64,000 nt of DNA from Paenibacillus phytohabitans (GCF_013141775.1 NZ_WHOB01000069.1:372001-436000); one strand, 5' to 3'. Positions 18,301 to 27,017 are shown, counted from the first letter of the stretch. The notes: generated by a model not told the origin, from the letters alone. Program-made: numbers and translations.

Positions 18301-18477
18301 ATTACTTCTACAGCCTTAATGGCCAACACTCATGCGGCACTGTCATATGCCATAGACCCGCTGTATCTTCAAGACGGGGAAGAGCGGTTCAGCAAGCCAC
18401 AATTCTATCTTATCTCGGATCTGAAGATTCCTGAGCAGGCCTACGCCGATCTGCTGACAATCCGCTTCAACAAATGA
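15355..18477 (+). CDS. GNAT acetyltransferase fused to a long multi-beta-sandwich protein
   Basis: 1040 residues. The first ~165 form a GNAT acetyltransferase: VFLAVAGGEVIGYCSF, the acetyl-CoA-binding LNVRPDFHGRKVGKRLV (R/Q-x-x-G-x-G/K pattern) and VPTYKKSGFF. The remaining ~870 residues have no name I recognise and look all-beta: an Ig/CARDB-like stretch (GEELEIDVIIENEY ... VEVPAKGRRTVTVQA, near 340-395) and later segments reminiscent of carbohydrate-enzyme supersandwich domains (GLFSLEYRGQEWL, WWNPWVGGI). No signal peptide or membrane helix is seen, so it is probably cytoplasmic. GAGGAGGG ribosome-binding site. It runs into an amidohydrolase and a cupin gene with short gaps, suggesting a shared pathway. 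Confidence 0.8.
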   Translation: MPETQEIVIEEYVPAKHAASIAEMWNRSFESWGGDNTYRTEESVLREHENSTLLKVFLAVAGGEVIGYCSFSHYKEDTGALYIPLLNVRPDFHGRKVGKRLVRQAVEETIRLGWPRLDLYTWAGNVKAVPTYKKSGFFWEKRDDTTHLMNFIPSVLQTGAVKSYFGKIDWYNDSIREINVQPDGQGDNGFDYFTYEWLKDGLQLKMQYERSGRGLRLIETEDYRIQATIPDRHELPFGARYPIVYEAVNKSGKPLALEIKGISNPQISFELNGAQEIESEARIEGSFFIHPAEEEQSIYQTHPVVEAELLINGLPAVFKLGVEPKFPVKVQLQLPDRIAYIGEELEIDVIIENEYNADTVFVFDLPDDAILAFGQSALKVEVPAKGRRTVTVQARLQAYGIWHHNVKILNGGSSPEEAASLIHQQEMSLVFPGADAAFGGKTEKEWIISSGRYSAVLEKSGNTLKLYDGRKNVVSLPYPKFGLPYTNEFKKASPIEVQYDTDDGAIVLEAVYELTARKGMLLTMVVKLNSNGLISRHFRIHNPLDTDQEEELVLKDSFEFSLRGGVIPYNGKYLDLKSGVEASSPDYWDVQKFTENWMFASHGAISRGISWPAELELIQESWLHAVEHSLGRIPAGGKLETAPLRIALGTWNTWQDFRSFALQCSNTRDLNAAQQLEVKLNQGNPFISGPLTLSILEQKKSYLDGEITVSSCAGSIEETSIAVQGEHKLSEISLTLTRSSGSEPDLLTLQLDMDIYESSRAFLVLPVSDQVIRRQTLEIEQSQVLAVDNGILRIQASSDFAPGLFSLEYRGQEWLDSSFPQPIAKSWWNPWVGGILTSITDMSLRSFMEEPRTAEFAELMDDKGNRWSGIRMSVTIQQNDKYKGLILHQYFMMLPGVPVLASTVHIEQNTGTPLYPLELETSSHYRAAADLKDSRGYLKNSSGEELVYKAGRVQLGVRSTNGILQVGSTERKQRLTLVTAPDITSTALMANTHAALSYAIDPLYLQDGEERFSKPQFYLISDLKIPEQAYADLLTIRFNK

Positions 18478-18497
18478 GCTGAAGAAAGGAAGCACCC

Positions 18498-19379
18498 ATG
18501 AAAATCATTGACGCACATGTGCATTATTCGAATATTGATACCTTTCACGAGACAGCCCGGACTTTAGCGCATATCGATTATACCGGCAAAGGACTCCTGG
18601 AGGAGTTCCGCCGTTCCGGTGTTGTCGCGGGAGTCGGTATGGGCGTAACGGAGACGGCCGCAGGTAGCTTTCCGGATTCCGAAGCGCTTAATCCCATGCT
18701 GCTTGATCTTAGCGGGACACTTCCTGACAATTTGTTTACCTGTGTTGGAATTAATCCGCTGACCCTCCGTCTGGACGGGCAGCTGGAGGCGCTGGAACAA
18801 TCGCTGCAACAGAAGGATGTCGTTGGAATCAAGCTCTATGCCGGCTATTACCACTTCAATGTGGGGGATGAGATCTACGATCCGGTCTACAAGCTGGCCT
18901 CTGCTTACGGACTGCCGGTCGTTATTCATGGAGGACTAACTTACTCTGACCGGGGACTGTTGAAATATTCGCATCCGCTGTCTATGGAAGAGACGTTCCT
19001 GAAGCACCGGGATATTACCTTTATGCTCTGCCATCTGGGCGATCCCTGGGTTATGGACACAGCGGCGCTTTTGGAGAAGAATCCGAATCTCTATACCGAC
19101 CTGTCCGGCTGGATCGTCGGAGACCAGGCCAAGGTGGACCGTCTGCTGACCGAGCAGACCTACACCGATCATTTCCGCCGGGCGATTGTATTCGCCGAGA
19201 AATATGACCGGCTCGTCTTCGGTACCGACTGGCCGCTGGTTCCGCTGGATGCCTACATTACATTCGTGAAGCATCTGATCCCGGAAGCGCACTGGGAGGA
19301 TGTCTTCTATAATAATGCACTCCGCGTGTTCCCTAAGCTGGAGGAGCGGATTAGAGAACTGGATTTGGCGGAGGCGTAA
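18498..19379 (+). CDS. Amidohydrolase-2 family metal-dependent hydrolase
   Basis: 293 residues with a TIM-barrel amidohydrolase pattern: DAHVHYS at the N terminus (H-x-H metal ligands), VVIHGG and CHLGDPWV (further His ligands) and the terminal GTDWPL Asp. Members hydrolyse or decarboxylate small cyclic or carboxylated compounds. A GAAAGGAAG site precedes the ATG. It lies 20 bases after the GNAT fusion gene and three bases before a cupin gene; the three end at a common terminator, so they are one operon. Substrate unknown. Confidence 0.85.
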   Translation: MKIIDAHVHYSNIDTFHETARTLAHIDYTGKGLLEEFRRSGVVAGVGMGVTETAAGSFPDSEALNPMLLDLSGTLPDNLFTCVGINPLTLRLDGQLEALEQSLQQKDVVGIKLYAGYYHFNVGDEIYDPVYKLASAYGLPVVIHGGLTYSDRGLLKYSHPLSMEETFLKHRDITFMLCHLGDPWVMDTAALLEKNPNLYTDLSGWIVGDQAKVDRLLTEQTYTDHFRRAIVFAEKYDRLVFGTDWPLVPLDAYITFVKHLIPEAHWEDVFYNNALRVFPKLEERIRELDLAEA

Positions 19380-19382
19380 ACG

Positions 19383-19814
19383 ATGCACAGAATTTCTGAC
19401 GAAGATGCTTATAAGTATGGCATTGAAACCAGACATGATCTTATGGATAGCGGTGAGCGCAGATTCAGATTAATCTGCTCAACCGACGGAAGCTCCTATT
19501 GCCGGACGGTAGCCTCTGAGAAAGGTGCCTGGCAGAGCAGTCATTATCATAAATCCGTCTCTGAGATCTACGTCGTGCAGTCCGGCTGGATGGTCTATGC
19601 GGAACTAAAAGAAGAAGATTTCAAGCTTCGCGTATTACGTGAAGGAGAAACTGTCTCGTTTGCGCCTTTCGTGCATCATAATATTTATTTGTCCACCGAG
19701 GCAGTCATCCATACGATTAAATACGGCAAATCAGAGGACAACGACTGGTACGCCTCCCCGGAGCTGGATAATCTGACACAACACCTCTCTTCGGAAGCAC
19801 TTTTATCTATCTGA
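19383..19814 (+). CDS. Cupin-domain protein
   Basis: 143 residues forming a small double-stranded beta-helix. Conserved cupin elements are SSHYHKSVSEIYVVQSG (H-x-H-x3-5-E metal-site pattern) and the second motif FVHHNIYL with a His pair. Such proteins are isomerases, dioxygenases or simple binders of sugars or acids; nothing indicates which. The start ATG lies three bases after the amidohydrolase stop, so translation is coupled. A terminator follows directly. Confidence 0.82.
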   Translation: MHRISDEDAYKYGIETRHDLMDSGERRFRLICSTDGSSYCRTVASEKGAWQSSHYHKSVSEIYVVQSGWMVYAELKEEDFKLRVLREGETVSFAPFVHHNIYLSTEAVIHTIKYGKSEDNDWYASPELDNLTQHLSSEALLSI

Positions 19815-19820
19815 AACTTA

Positions 19821-19865
19821 GAACAGTGATCCCCTCTAACCGGGGAATTACTGTTCTTTTTTGTT
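19821..19865 (+). terminator. Intrinsic terminator after the cupin gene
   Basis: GAACAGTGAT-CCCC pairs with GGGG-AATTACTGTTC (one bulge) and is followed by TTTTTTG. Confidence 0.85.
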
Positions 19866-19991
19866 TTTGCGTGAAATGGGTTGGGGCCAGGGTTTACTCC
19901 CGCCTGATGCTTGATGAGGCAACCTGTGCTAAGCTGTTAAGGGTCAGACTTGCCGAAATATAATTATTCCTGCAGATGGAGGGTTAGTATC

Positions 19992-20750
19992 ATGCCTCAT
20001 GTTAAAGTTAAAGATCTGGAATTGTTTTATGAAAAAATGGGTAGCGGAGATCCGGTTATTTTTCTGCACAGCAGTTATTCGCGCGGGTTATTGGCCTTTT
20101 CTAGTCAAATTCTGGATTTCCAAAATAAGTACACTTGTTATTATCCTGATTTACGCGGACATGGCAGAACCAGGTGTAAAAGTCTCGAATGGTCTACGCC
20201 TCAGCTGGCGGATGATATCGCAGCCTTCATGGATAGAATGAGTATTGAAAAAGCGCATCTGATCGGCTACAGCATGGGTGCAAATGTCGGACTGTACCTC
20301 GCAGTAAATGATCCGGCAAGAGTTGCTACACTAACTACAATTGGAACCGGCGGATTCTGCAATCCGGCTGGTGCTGAAGACTTTGAGCCGGAGCGTCTGC
20401 TGGAGCTTGAGCAACAGGGCATCATCCGTCAGATGAAAGAGAGGCATGAAGAAGCACATCTAGGGAATTGGCAGGAATTCATGCGGCAATCAGCTACTGA
20501 CTGGCGTAGATATCCGGACCTGAGCGAAGCACAGTTAAGCAGTATCGGCTGTCCGGTTCTAATCATTGCAGGAGAGCACGATACATACGCTACAGCGGAT
20601 AAGATCATTCAGCTAGTCTCGCTGATCAAAGGATCACAATGCCTGATCGTCCCGGGTGCCGGCCACCCGCCGCATATGGGAAGGGAACAGCCGGTGCTGG
20701 TGAACGATACGATCCTTGAATTTCTCGCAAAGAATTCTAACCTCAAGTGA
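19992..20750 (+). CDS. Alpha/beta-fold hydrolase
   Basis: 252 residues with the alpha/beta hydrolase core: oxyanion-region PVIFLHSSYSRG, DLRGHGRT, the nucleophile elbow GYSMGANVG (Ser of G-x-S-x-G), the late strand VLIIAGEHD carrying the acid, and the catalytic His in VPGAGHPPH. Likely an esterase, lactonase or carboxylic-acid hydrolase. The ATG at 19992 is chosen because GGAGGG lies eight bases before it; an in-frame ATG at 19950 has no site. It is followed after 18 bases by an FAD-dependent oxidase and faces the same way as the peptide-type ABC importer. Confidence 0.87.
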   Translation: MPHVKVKDLELFYEKMGSGDPVIFLHSSYSRGLLAFSSQILDFQNKYTCYYPDLRGHGRTRCKSLEWSTPQLADDIAAFMDRMSIEKAHLIGYSMGANVGLYLAVNDPARVATLTTIGTGGFCNPAGAEDFEPERLLELEQQGIIRQMKERHEEAHLGNWQEFMRQSATDWRRYPDLSEAQLSSIGCPVLIIAGEHDTYATADKIIQLVSLIKGSQCLIVPGAGHPPHMGREQPVLVNDTILEFLAKNSNLK

Positions 20751-20768
20751 AAGGGCTGTACATATCTT

Positions 20769-21896
20769 ATGAAGAAAGTCATCGTAATTGGAGCAGGGAT
20801 TCTCGGGGCATCTACAGCCTACCAGCTGACAACAATGGGGGCAGAGGTGCTGATTGTCGACCGTAAAGATCAAGGACAAGCCACGGATGCGGCCGCAGGC
20901 ATCATCTGTCCCTGGCTGTCCCAGCGGCGCAATCAGACCTGGTACCGGCTGGCAAAGGCTGGTGCAAGATATTATCCTCAGCTGATCGCGGAACTTGAGC
21001 ATGCAGGCGAAACCCATTCGGGCTATGCCCGGGTAGGTGCGCTTAGTATTCATACGGATGCGGGCAAGCTGGACAAAATAGAAGAGCGGGCGCGTCAGCG
21101 GCTGGCGGATGCACCGGAAATCGGAGAAATTACGCGGCTTACGGCTGAAGAAACCCGTGAACGGTTCCCGCTGCTTGCTGAAGGGTATGCCTCTGTTCAT
21201 ATCAGCGGGGCTGCCAGGGTAGATGGACGCGCCCTGCGGGATGCGTTACTTCACGCTGCGCAGCAGCAGGGTGCCACCAGAATTGCCGGAGATGCGGCGC
21301 TTCAATATGAGCCAGGCCGGGTGACCGGGGTTACTGTAGGTGCAGAGTGTTACCCGGCGGATGAAGTTATTGTGTGCGCAGGCGCCTGGGCGAACCCGCT
21401 GCTACAGCCGCTTGGCATTGATTTCAAAGTCAGCTACCAAAAAGGGCAAATCCTGCACTTGCAGGTTTCCGGCCATCAGGATACTGAAGCATGGCCTGTA
21501 GTCATCCCGCCGAGTGATCAATATCTGCTCGCGTTTGACCAGCAGCATATTGTAATCGGGGCAACTCATGAGAATGATATAAAAGGATATAATACCAGAG
21601 TGACCGCTGGCGGCATGCAGGAGATTCTGAATAAGGGGCTGGAGGTGGCACCTGAACTGGCAAACAGCACTTTGGGTGAAGTGAGGGTAGGATTCCGCCC
21701 GTTTACACCAGGCTTCCTCCCGGTCTTAGGTGCTGTTCCTGGATGGAAAGGGGTTCTCGCAGCCAATGGACTGGGAGCTTCCGGACTCACGATGGGCCCG
21801 TTTATCGGCAGCCAGCTGGCGAAGCTGGCACTAGGAAGAGAGACCGATATGGATATTAGTGATTATGACCTCCAGGCGGCGATGGAGAGCAGATGA
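20769..21896 (+). CDS. FAD-dependent amine/glycine oxidase (DAO family)
   Basis: 375 residues. The N terminus is a Rossmann FAD-binding motif, VIGAGILGASTAYQL, with the ribose-binding acidic residue in VLIVDRKD. Other DAO-family elements are DAAAGIICPW, GALSIHTD, VDGRALRDAL, VICAGAWANP and the C-terminal FRPFTPGFLPVLG and ANGLGASGLTMGP. Enzymes of this family oxidise secondary or primary amines of glycine, sarcosine, D-amino acids or imino acids. Its placement between a hydrolase and a peptide-type importer suggests it acts on the imported or hydrolysed compound. Substrate not determinable. Confidence 0.88.
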   Translation: MKKVIVIGAGILGASTAYQLTTMGAEVLIVDRKDQGQATDAAAGIICPWLSQRRNQTWYRLAKAGARYYPQLIAELEHAGETHSGYARVGALSIHTDAGKLDKIEERARQRLADAPEIGEITRLTAEETRERFPLLAEGYASVHISGAARVDGRALRDALLHAAQQQGATRIAGDAALQYEPGRVTGVTVGAECYPADEVIVCAGAWANPLLQPLGIDFKVSYQKGQILHLQVSGHQDTEAWPVVIPPSDQYLLAFDQQHIVIGATHENDIKGYNTRVTAGGMQEILNKGLEVAPELANSTLGEVRVGFRPFTPGFLPVLGAVPGWKGVLAANGLGASGLTMGPFIGSQLAKLALGRETDMDISDYDLQAAMESR

Positions 21897-21960
21897 TTAC
21901 GAATTCATTTCCTGCAATGGAAGGATTAGATTCAATTCTGCCGCTCCATTGAACTTTTGT

Positions 21961-21989
21961 TTGACAGAAGAAGATGTGTAATCCATAAT
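21961..21989 (+). promoter_or_regulatory. Promoter of the peptide-type ABC importer operon
   Basis: TTGACA (21961-21966), 17 bases, CATAAT (21984-21989). It is placed about 45 bases before the lipoprotein gene. Confidence 0.6.
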
Positions 21990-22038
21990 ACAATCCATAC
22001 TAAACATATATGATTTATAGAGGAAGGGTGGATCACAC

Positions 22039-23658
22039 GTGACCAAGTTAAAGGCTACATTTAGAAAAACGATTGGAATGGGGACACTGACAGTAATGTT
22101 TGTAATGCTTCTGGCAGGCTGCTCCGGTTCTAACAACAATGCGGACACCAGTAATGGCGCTCAGGCAAGTGCGAGTCCAGCCGCAACGGAAAGCACAAGC
22201 CCAGCAGAACCTGCTGCAGGAGGTACTTTTACCTATGGCCGGCCGGCTTCCGTAACCTCGTTTGATCTGCATAACCAGATCACCTCCAATAATGCGTTTG
22301 CGATTGATAAAGTGTTTGAATCTTTGGTCGCTTTTGACAGCAAGGGTGAAATTAAGGACTTTCTTGCAGAGTCACACACGATCAGCGAAGATGGCTTAAC
22401 GTATACCTTCGTATTGCGTGACGGTCTGAAGTTCTCGAATGGAACGCCAGTCACAGCAGAGGATGCCGTGTTCTCCCTGAATCGTCATTTGACGGTTGAA
22501 GGTCCGCTGGCGATCTCCGCGACGGTAGAATCCTTCAAGGCACAGGATGACAAGACGCTGGTAATTAAGCTAAAAGAACCCTACACACCGTTCATCTCTG
22601 AGCTGTCCAACTTCTCCAATGGTATCATCCCGAATAATTTCGGCGGCGTCAGCGAAGAAGAGTTCTTCAAGAAGCCGGTAGGCACGGGCCCTTTCGTAGT
22701 TGAAAGCTGGGACCCTGCTGGTGATGTTACCTTCACCAAGAACACAAACTACTGGCAGGAAGGCAAGCCTTATATCGATAAGCTTGTCTATAAATTGATT
22801 GAAGACGACAGTCAGGCGATCAACCAGCTGAAGGCAGGAGAAGTGGATGCAGTAGAAGCGCTGTCCCTTCAGAATGCAGGTGAGATTAAGGACGGCACAG
22901 ATACTACTGTCGTAACGAACGGCAGCTGGGTGACGGAGCAATTGTTCTTCAACACGCTGGATGAGCATTTCTCCGATGTGCATGTCCGCCGTGCACTGGC
23001 GCTGGCGCTGGACCGTGACGGTCTGACCAAAGCATTAACCTTCGGATATGCACAGACCGCCAATTCTTTGCTGCCGACAACGATTCCATACAACGCCAAT
23101 GATACCCTTAAGTCATTGAACTTCGATGCCGCCGCAGCCAAGGAAGAGCTTGCCAAATCTGCATTCCCTAACGGATTCTCAACCAAGCTGCTGATCGCTT
23201 CCGGCAACAGCACAAGAGCCCAGGAAGCACAGATTATTCAGGCAGCAGGTCAGACCATCGGAATTAAGATTGAGATTGAATCCGTTGAACTGGCTACCTT
23301 CCGTGAACGCTTCTTCGCCTATGATTTCGCGGCGATGCTGAACAGCGGTCAAGCCGACTCTCCGGAAGCGAACTCGATCCTGGCGTTCCAGACCGATCCG
23401 GAAGGCTTCAGCAAATCGTACTGGACGCATTACACGAACGATAATGTAACCAAGCTGCTGTATGGGGGCCAAAAAACAGCCGACGGCGATGCCCGCGCAG
23501 CCATCTACACCGAGCTGCTGCAGACGCTTGCAGATGAAGTGCCTTACATTCCGCTCTACTACCCGGATATCCTGATTGGTGCCCGTTCTTCGGTGGATGG
23601 ACTGGTTGTTCTGCCTAACGGCAGTATCCGTCTGGAAGATGTGCGCGTAAGCAAATGA
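22039..23658 (+). CDS. Extracellular solute-binding lipoprotein (SBP_bac_5, Dpp/Opp type)
   Basis: 539 residues. A lipoprotein signal peptide ends in the lipobox LLAGC (Cys about residue 30), followed by a Ser/Ala/Thr-rich linker. The mature part has the family-5 pattern of peptide, nickel and opine binding proteins: AESHTISEDGLTYTFVLRDGLKFSNGTPVTAEDAVFS in consecutive blocks, PVGTGPFVVESW and VRRALALALDRDGL. GTG start with a GGAAGGGTGG site. It captures the substrate outside the membrane for the permease and ATPase genes that follow without gaps. The ligand is not predictable from the sequence by eye. Confidence 0.93.
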   Translation: MTKLKATFRKTIGMGTLTVMFVMLLAGCSGSNNNADTSNGAQASASPAATESTSPAEPAAGGTFTYGRPASVTSFDLHNQITSNNAFAIDKVFESLVAFDSKGEIKDFLAESHTISEDGLTYTFVLRDGLKFSNGTPVTAEDAVFSLNRHLTVEGPLAISATVESFKAQDDKTLVIKLKEPYTPFISELSNFSNGIIPNNFGGVSEEEFFKKPVGTGPFVVESWDPAGDVTFTKNTNYWQEGKPYIDKLVYKLIEDDSQAINQLKAGEVDAVEALSLQNAGEIKDGTDTTVVTNGSWVTEQLFFNTLDEHFSDVHVRRALALALDRDGLTKALTFGYAQTANSLLPTTIPYNANDTLKSLNFDAAAAKEELAKSAFPNGFSTKLLIASGNSTRAQEAQIIQAAGQTIGIKIEIESVELATFRERFFAYDFAAMLNSGQADSPEANSILAFQTDPEGFSKSYWTHYTNDNVTKLLYGGQKTADGDARAAIYTELLQTLADEVPYIPLYYPDILIGARSSVDGLVVLPNGSIRLEDVRVSK

Positions 23659-24644
23659 TGAATTCCAGGCGAACCTTAACCGGTGCGCAAGGAAACAATG
23701 GTTCTTACAAGTGGCTGGGGATAGCACTTGTAAGAGCCTTAATTGTTATCCTCTGCGTGATGACGGCAGTCTTTTTCCTCATACGTATTGTACCCGGCGA
23801 CCCTGCCAAAATGATTCTCGGAGAATACAGTACACCCGAAGCGCTTAAGAATATGCATCACACCCTGGGGCTGGATCTCCCGCTATGGGAACAATTCATC
23901 CGGTTTATGAAGACCTTGTTCACGCAAGGGGATACCGGTAACTCGATTATTATGGGCACCTCGGCACGAGAGCTGATTATGCAGCGGGCTCCTGTAACTT
24001 TGCTGCTTATCCTGATTGCCTGTGTGCTTGCAATTATTACTGCACTTCTGCTCGCTACTGCCGCAGCCACACATAAGGATAAACTGCTGGATCATCTGAT
24101 CCGCATCTTTCCTGCGATCACTCTCGGTATGCCAATCTTCTGGGTTGGCATCCTTTTGATTCTGCTCTTTAGTGTCCGGCTGGGCTGGTTCCCTGTCGGG
24201 GGAGTAGGCGAAGGCTTCACAGGGACGCTGCGAAGCTTGGCGCTGCCGGCGATAACGGTTGCTTTTTCACAGATTCCTACGCTGGTCCGCTCGCTCAGGG
24301 CGCAAATGCTGGAGGTACTTGAATCCGACTTTGTCGTCACGCTGAGAGCATCGGGCATACCTTCCAGAGTTATTCTGTTTAAGCATGTCCTGCGCAACTC
24401 TGCGCTCCCGACACTGATGCTGCTGGGAGTCAACATCTCTTATCTCATCGGGGGTACGCTTGTCGTCGAGCAGGTATTCGGCATCAAAGGGATCGGCAGC
24501 CTGCTGTTCACTTCAATTTCGAATCGGGATTTCCCTGTCATCCAAGGAATAGCCCTTTATTGCGCGCTATCTGTAGTGATCATCAGTCTGCTGATTGAAA
24601 TCATCTCCTGGTGGCTGGATCCCAGAACGAAGGGGAAACAATGA
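23655..24644 (+). CDS. ABC transporter permease, DppB type
   Basis: 329 residues, six membrane helices. N-terminal FFLIRIVPGDPAKMILGEYSTPE is the typical DppB/OppB opening, and the EAA loop appears as TLRASGIPSRVILFKHVLRNS near the end. It forms the transmembrane channel with the DppC-type subunit. The start ATG overlaps the stop of the binding-protein gene, and its own stop overlaps the next start (ATGA), indicating coupled synthesis of the importer subunits. Confidence 0.93.
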   Translation: MMNSRRTLTGAQGNNGSYKWLGIALVRALIVILCVMTAVFFLIRIVPGDPAKMILGEYSTPEALKNMHHTLGLDLPLWEQFIRFMKTLFTQGDTGNSIIMGTSARELIMQRAPVTLLLILIACVLAIITALLLATAAATHKDKLLDHLIRIFPAITLGMPIFWVGILLILLFSVRLGWFPVGGVGEGFTGTLRSLALPAITVAFSQIPTLVRSLRAQMLEVLESDFVVTLRASGIPSRVILFKHVLRNSALPTLMLLGVNISYLIGGTLVVEQVFGIKGIGSLLFTSISNRDFPVIQGIALYCALSVVIISLLIEIISWWLDPRTKGKQ

Positions 24645-25507
24645 CAACTACAACGCCAGATATACAATTGCCAGAGGGCAAGAAGCAAGTAAACGGGCTG
24701 AGACGGATATGGAATACCCCATCCCTGCTGATCGGAATCATTATGTTTGCAGTGCTTATTCTGCTGGCTCTGTTCATCCCTTACTTAAGTCCGTATCATC
24801 CGACGGAGCAGAATTTGAGCGCCTTCCTGCAGCCGCCGTCTTCCACCCACTGGCTGGGTACCGATCAGCTGGGGCGTGATTTGTTTACCAGACTGATCTA
24901 TGCAGCGCGGACGGATCTGACTATCATGGTTCTGGCGGAGATCATTCCGTTCTGTACCGGTGTCTTACTGGGAATGCTGTCAGGGTATTACGGCAAATGG
25001 ACCGATAGAATTATTGCACTGATTACAGATACATTTATCGCTTTCCCGTTCTATCTGATCGTAATTATTGTGGCCTTCGCCAGCGGTGCCGGGGAGCGGG
25101 GGATTTATATCACCTTCATTCTCGTGGGCTGGATTGTATTCGCCCGTGTGGTCAGAGGTCTTAGCGCATCCTTCCGGGAACAGGAATGGGTGGCTTCTGC
25201 CCAGACCCTGGGACTGCCCGGCAGCCGCATTATTCTGCGCCATCTCCTGCCTAATGTATTGCCGCAAGCCGTTGTCGTGCTGATGACGGATATGGTCGGA
25301 CTGCTTGTAGCCATTGTTACACTGGGTTATCTGGGTATCGGTATCGCACCGCCTACACCGGACTGGGGGACAATGATCTCAGACGGACAACCCTTCATTA
25401 CCACCGCCTGGTGGCTGTCAGCAGTTCCGGGATTCGCCGTGGTATATACGGGGATAGCGTTGTCTCTGTTAGGGGATGGCCTGGCCGATATTTGGAGGAA
25501 AAAATAA
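24641..25507 (+). CDS. ABC transporter permease, DppC type
   Basis: 288 residues. Typical DppC features: an N-terminal cytoplasmic tail, a first helix with LLALFIPYLSPYHPTEQNL, then STHWLGTDQLGRDLFTRLIYAARTDL split over two lines of the family pattern, and the EAA loop SAQTLGLPGSRIILRHLLPN. The ATG at 24641 is preferred to an upstream in-frame GTG because it overlaps the DppB stop and follows AAGGGGAAA. The stop overlaps the next ATG by one base. Confidence 0.93.
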   Translation: MTTTTPDIQLPEGKKQVNGLRRIWNTPSLLIGIIMFAVLILLALFIPYLSPYHPTEQNLSAFLQPPSSTHWLGTDQLGRDLFTRLIYAARTDLTIMVLAEIIPFCTGVLLGMLSGYYGKWTDRIIALITDTFIAFPFYLIVIIVAFASGAGERGIYITFILVGWIVFARVVRGLSASFREQEWVASAQTLGLPGSRIILRHLLPNVLPQAVVVLMTDMVGLLVAIVTLGYLGIGIAPPTPDWGTMISDGQPFITTAWWLSAVPGFAVVYTGIALSLLGDGLADIWRKK

Positions 25508-26268
25508 TGTCAACTGAGCCTGTGCTTGAAGTAGAATCACTGACACTTGCAGCCAAGTCGAAAGAAATTCTCGTCAATAATATCAGCTTCTCGCTTGCAC
25601 GCGGGGAGAGTCTCGGGCTGGTAGGGGAATCGGGCTCCGGCAAGTCGCTTACACTGCGGGCAATCCTTGGTCTCCTTCCTCGTGGTGTGGAGCAGACCGG
25701 AGGGGCCGTACGGAGTAAGGTAAGCAGTGCCATGGTATTCCAAGACCCGAGAGGGGCACTGGACCCGCTCTGTCCGGTTGTGAAGCAGCTGGCAGAAGTC
25801 GTGTATTACAGACAACAGGTCAGCCGGAGAGCTGCACGGACGATTGCCTTGGAACTGCTTGAAAGACTGGGTCTTCCGGATTCTTTGAGAAAAAAAGACC
25901 GCTATCCCAGCCAGCTGTCAGGCGGCCAGTGTCAGCGTGTTGTTATCGCATTGGCTCTTGCCTGTAAGCCCGGCATTCTGCTCTGTGATGAGCCGACAAC
26001 CGCCCTGGATGTCACCGTTCAGCGGCAGATCATCGACACGATCACCAGTCTGCAGCATGAACTCGGTTTCGCAATGGTCTTCGTCACCCATAATCTGGCG
26101 ATTGCCGCTAACCTCTGCTCCAGATTGTATGTCATGAAGCAGGGGCAGATAGTCGAGCACGGCGAGACGCTTAGTCTATTGCAGCATCCGGCTGATCCCT
26201 ATACGCAGATGCTGATCGATTCGGTGCTTCCGTTGCCGGAGCTTGAGCTTGAAGGGAGCAGACAATAA
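25507..26268 (+). CDS. ABC transporter ATP-binding protein, DppD type
   Basis: 253 residues. Walker A GESGSGKSL (near 43), Q-loop MVFQDPRGALDPL, signature LSGGQCQRV, Walker B LLCDEPTTALD and the switch His in VTHNLAIA. The ATG at 25507 shares a base with the stop of the permease gene. It pairs with the DppF-type ATPase that follows to power the importer. It is short for DppD, lacking the usual long C-terminal zinc-binding extension, and ends soon after the PYTQMLIDSVLP segment. Confidence 0.92.
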   Translation: MSTEPVLEVESLTLAAKSKEILVNNISFSLARGESLGLVGESGSGKSLTLRAILGLLPRGVEQTGGAVRSKVSSAMVFQDPRGALDPLCPVVKQLAEVVYYRQQVSRRAARTIALELLERLGLPDSLRKKDRYPSQLSGGQCQRVVIALALACKPGILLCDEPTTALDVTVQRQIIDTITSLQHELGFAMVFVTHNLAIAANLCSRLYVMKQGQIVEHGETLSLLQHPADPYTQMLIDSVLPLPELELEGSRQ

Positions 26269-27017
26269 TGGATTTAGCTTTGCAGGTGCGGGATTTAACG
26301 GTCCGTTACGGCGGATTTACCGCGCTCGACCATATTCAGCTGGATTTGGAGCAGCATACGACGCTTGGACTTGTCGGAGAGTCCGGTTCAGGAAAGTCTA
26401 CGCTGGCGCGGGTCATTGCCGGGCTGATCGCTCCGGATGAGGGGCAGATTCTGCTGGGTTCCCAGGAATTGCGCAAGAAGAGAAGCAGAGAGCAGCATAA
26501 AAAGATTCAGATGATCTTTCAGAATCCGGATGCCTCGCTGAATCCCAAGCATTCTATCCGGCAGATTCTGTCTGAAGCCCTGCTGTTTCACCGGATTGTC
26601 GACCGTTCCCAAGTGGAGACAAGAAGTAAAGAGCTGCTTAGCCGGGTGCAGCTGGAAGCCAGGTCGCTGGACAAATATCCGCATGAATTCTCCGGCGGCC
26701 AGCGCCAGCGGATTGCCATTGCACGCGCTCTAAGTGTGGAGCCGAGTCTGCTGATCGCCGATGAGCCGACAAGTGCACTCGATGTATCCGTGCAGCGTAG
26801 CGTGTTGGAGCTGTTCCACACGCTCAAGGCTGAGCTTAATCTGACCGTGTTATTCATTTCTCACGATCTCGGGGTTATTCATGCGGTCAGCGATACTGTT
26901 GCCGTCATGCGGCAGGGGAAGCTGGTAGAGATCAATACCAAGGATCAATTCTTCGTCCGTCCGGAGCATGAATATAGCCGCGAGCTGTTATCAGCGGTTC
27001 CGAAGATGCCACAATGA
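26268..27017 (+). CDS. ABC transporter ATP-binding protein, DppF type
   Basis: 249 residues. Walker A GESGSGKST, Q-loop IFQNPDASLNPK, signature FSGGQRQRI, Walker B LIADEPTSALD and switch His in ISHDLGVIHAV. The C terminus ends with the family-typical HEYSRELLSAVP. It starts one base into the stop of the partner ATPase. It completes the five-gene importer (binding protein, two permeases, two ATPases). Two enzyme genes follow in the same transcription unit. Confidence 0.93.
   Translation: MDLALQVRDLTVRYGGFTALDHIQLDLEQHTTLGLVGESGSGKSTLARVIAGLIAPDEGQILLGSQELRKKRSREQHKKIQMIFQNPDASLNPKHSIRQILSEALLFHRIVDRSQVETRSKELLSRVQLEARSLDKYPHEFSGGQRQRIAIARALSVEPSLLIADEPTSALDVSVQRSVLELFHTLKAELNLTVLFISHDLGVIHAVSDTVAVMRQGKLVEINTKDQFFVRPEHEYSRELLSAVPKMPQ

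Noticed and set aside
19383..19814. Cupin gene as a phosphomannose isomerase or oxalate decarboxylase
   Set aside because: The protein is too short and only the general cupin motifs are visible, so no specific activity was assigned.
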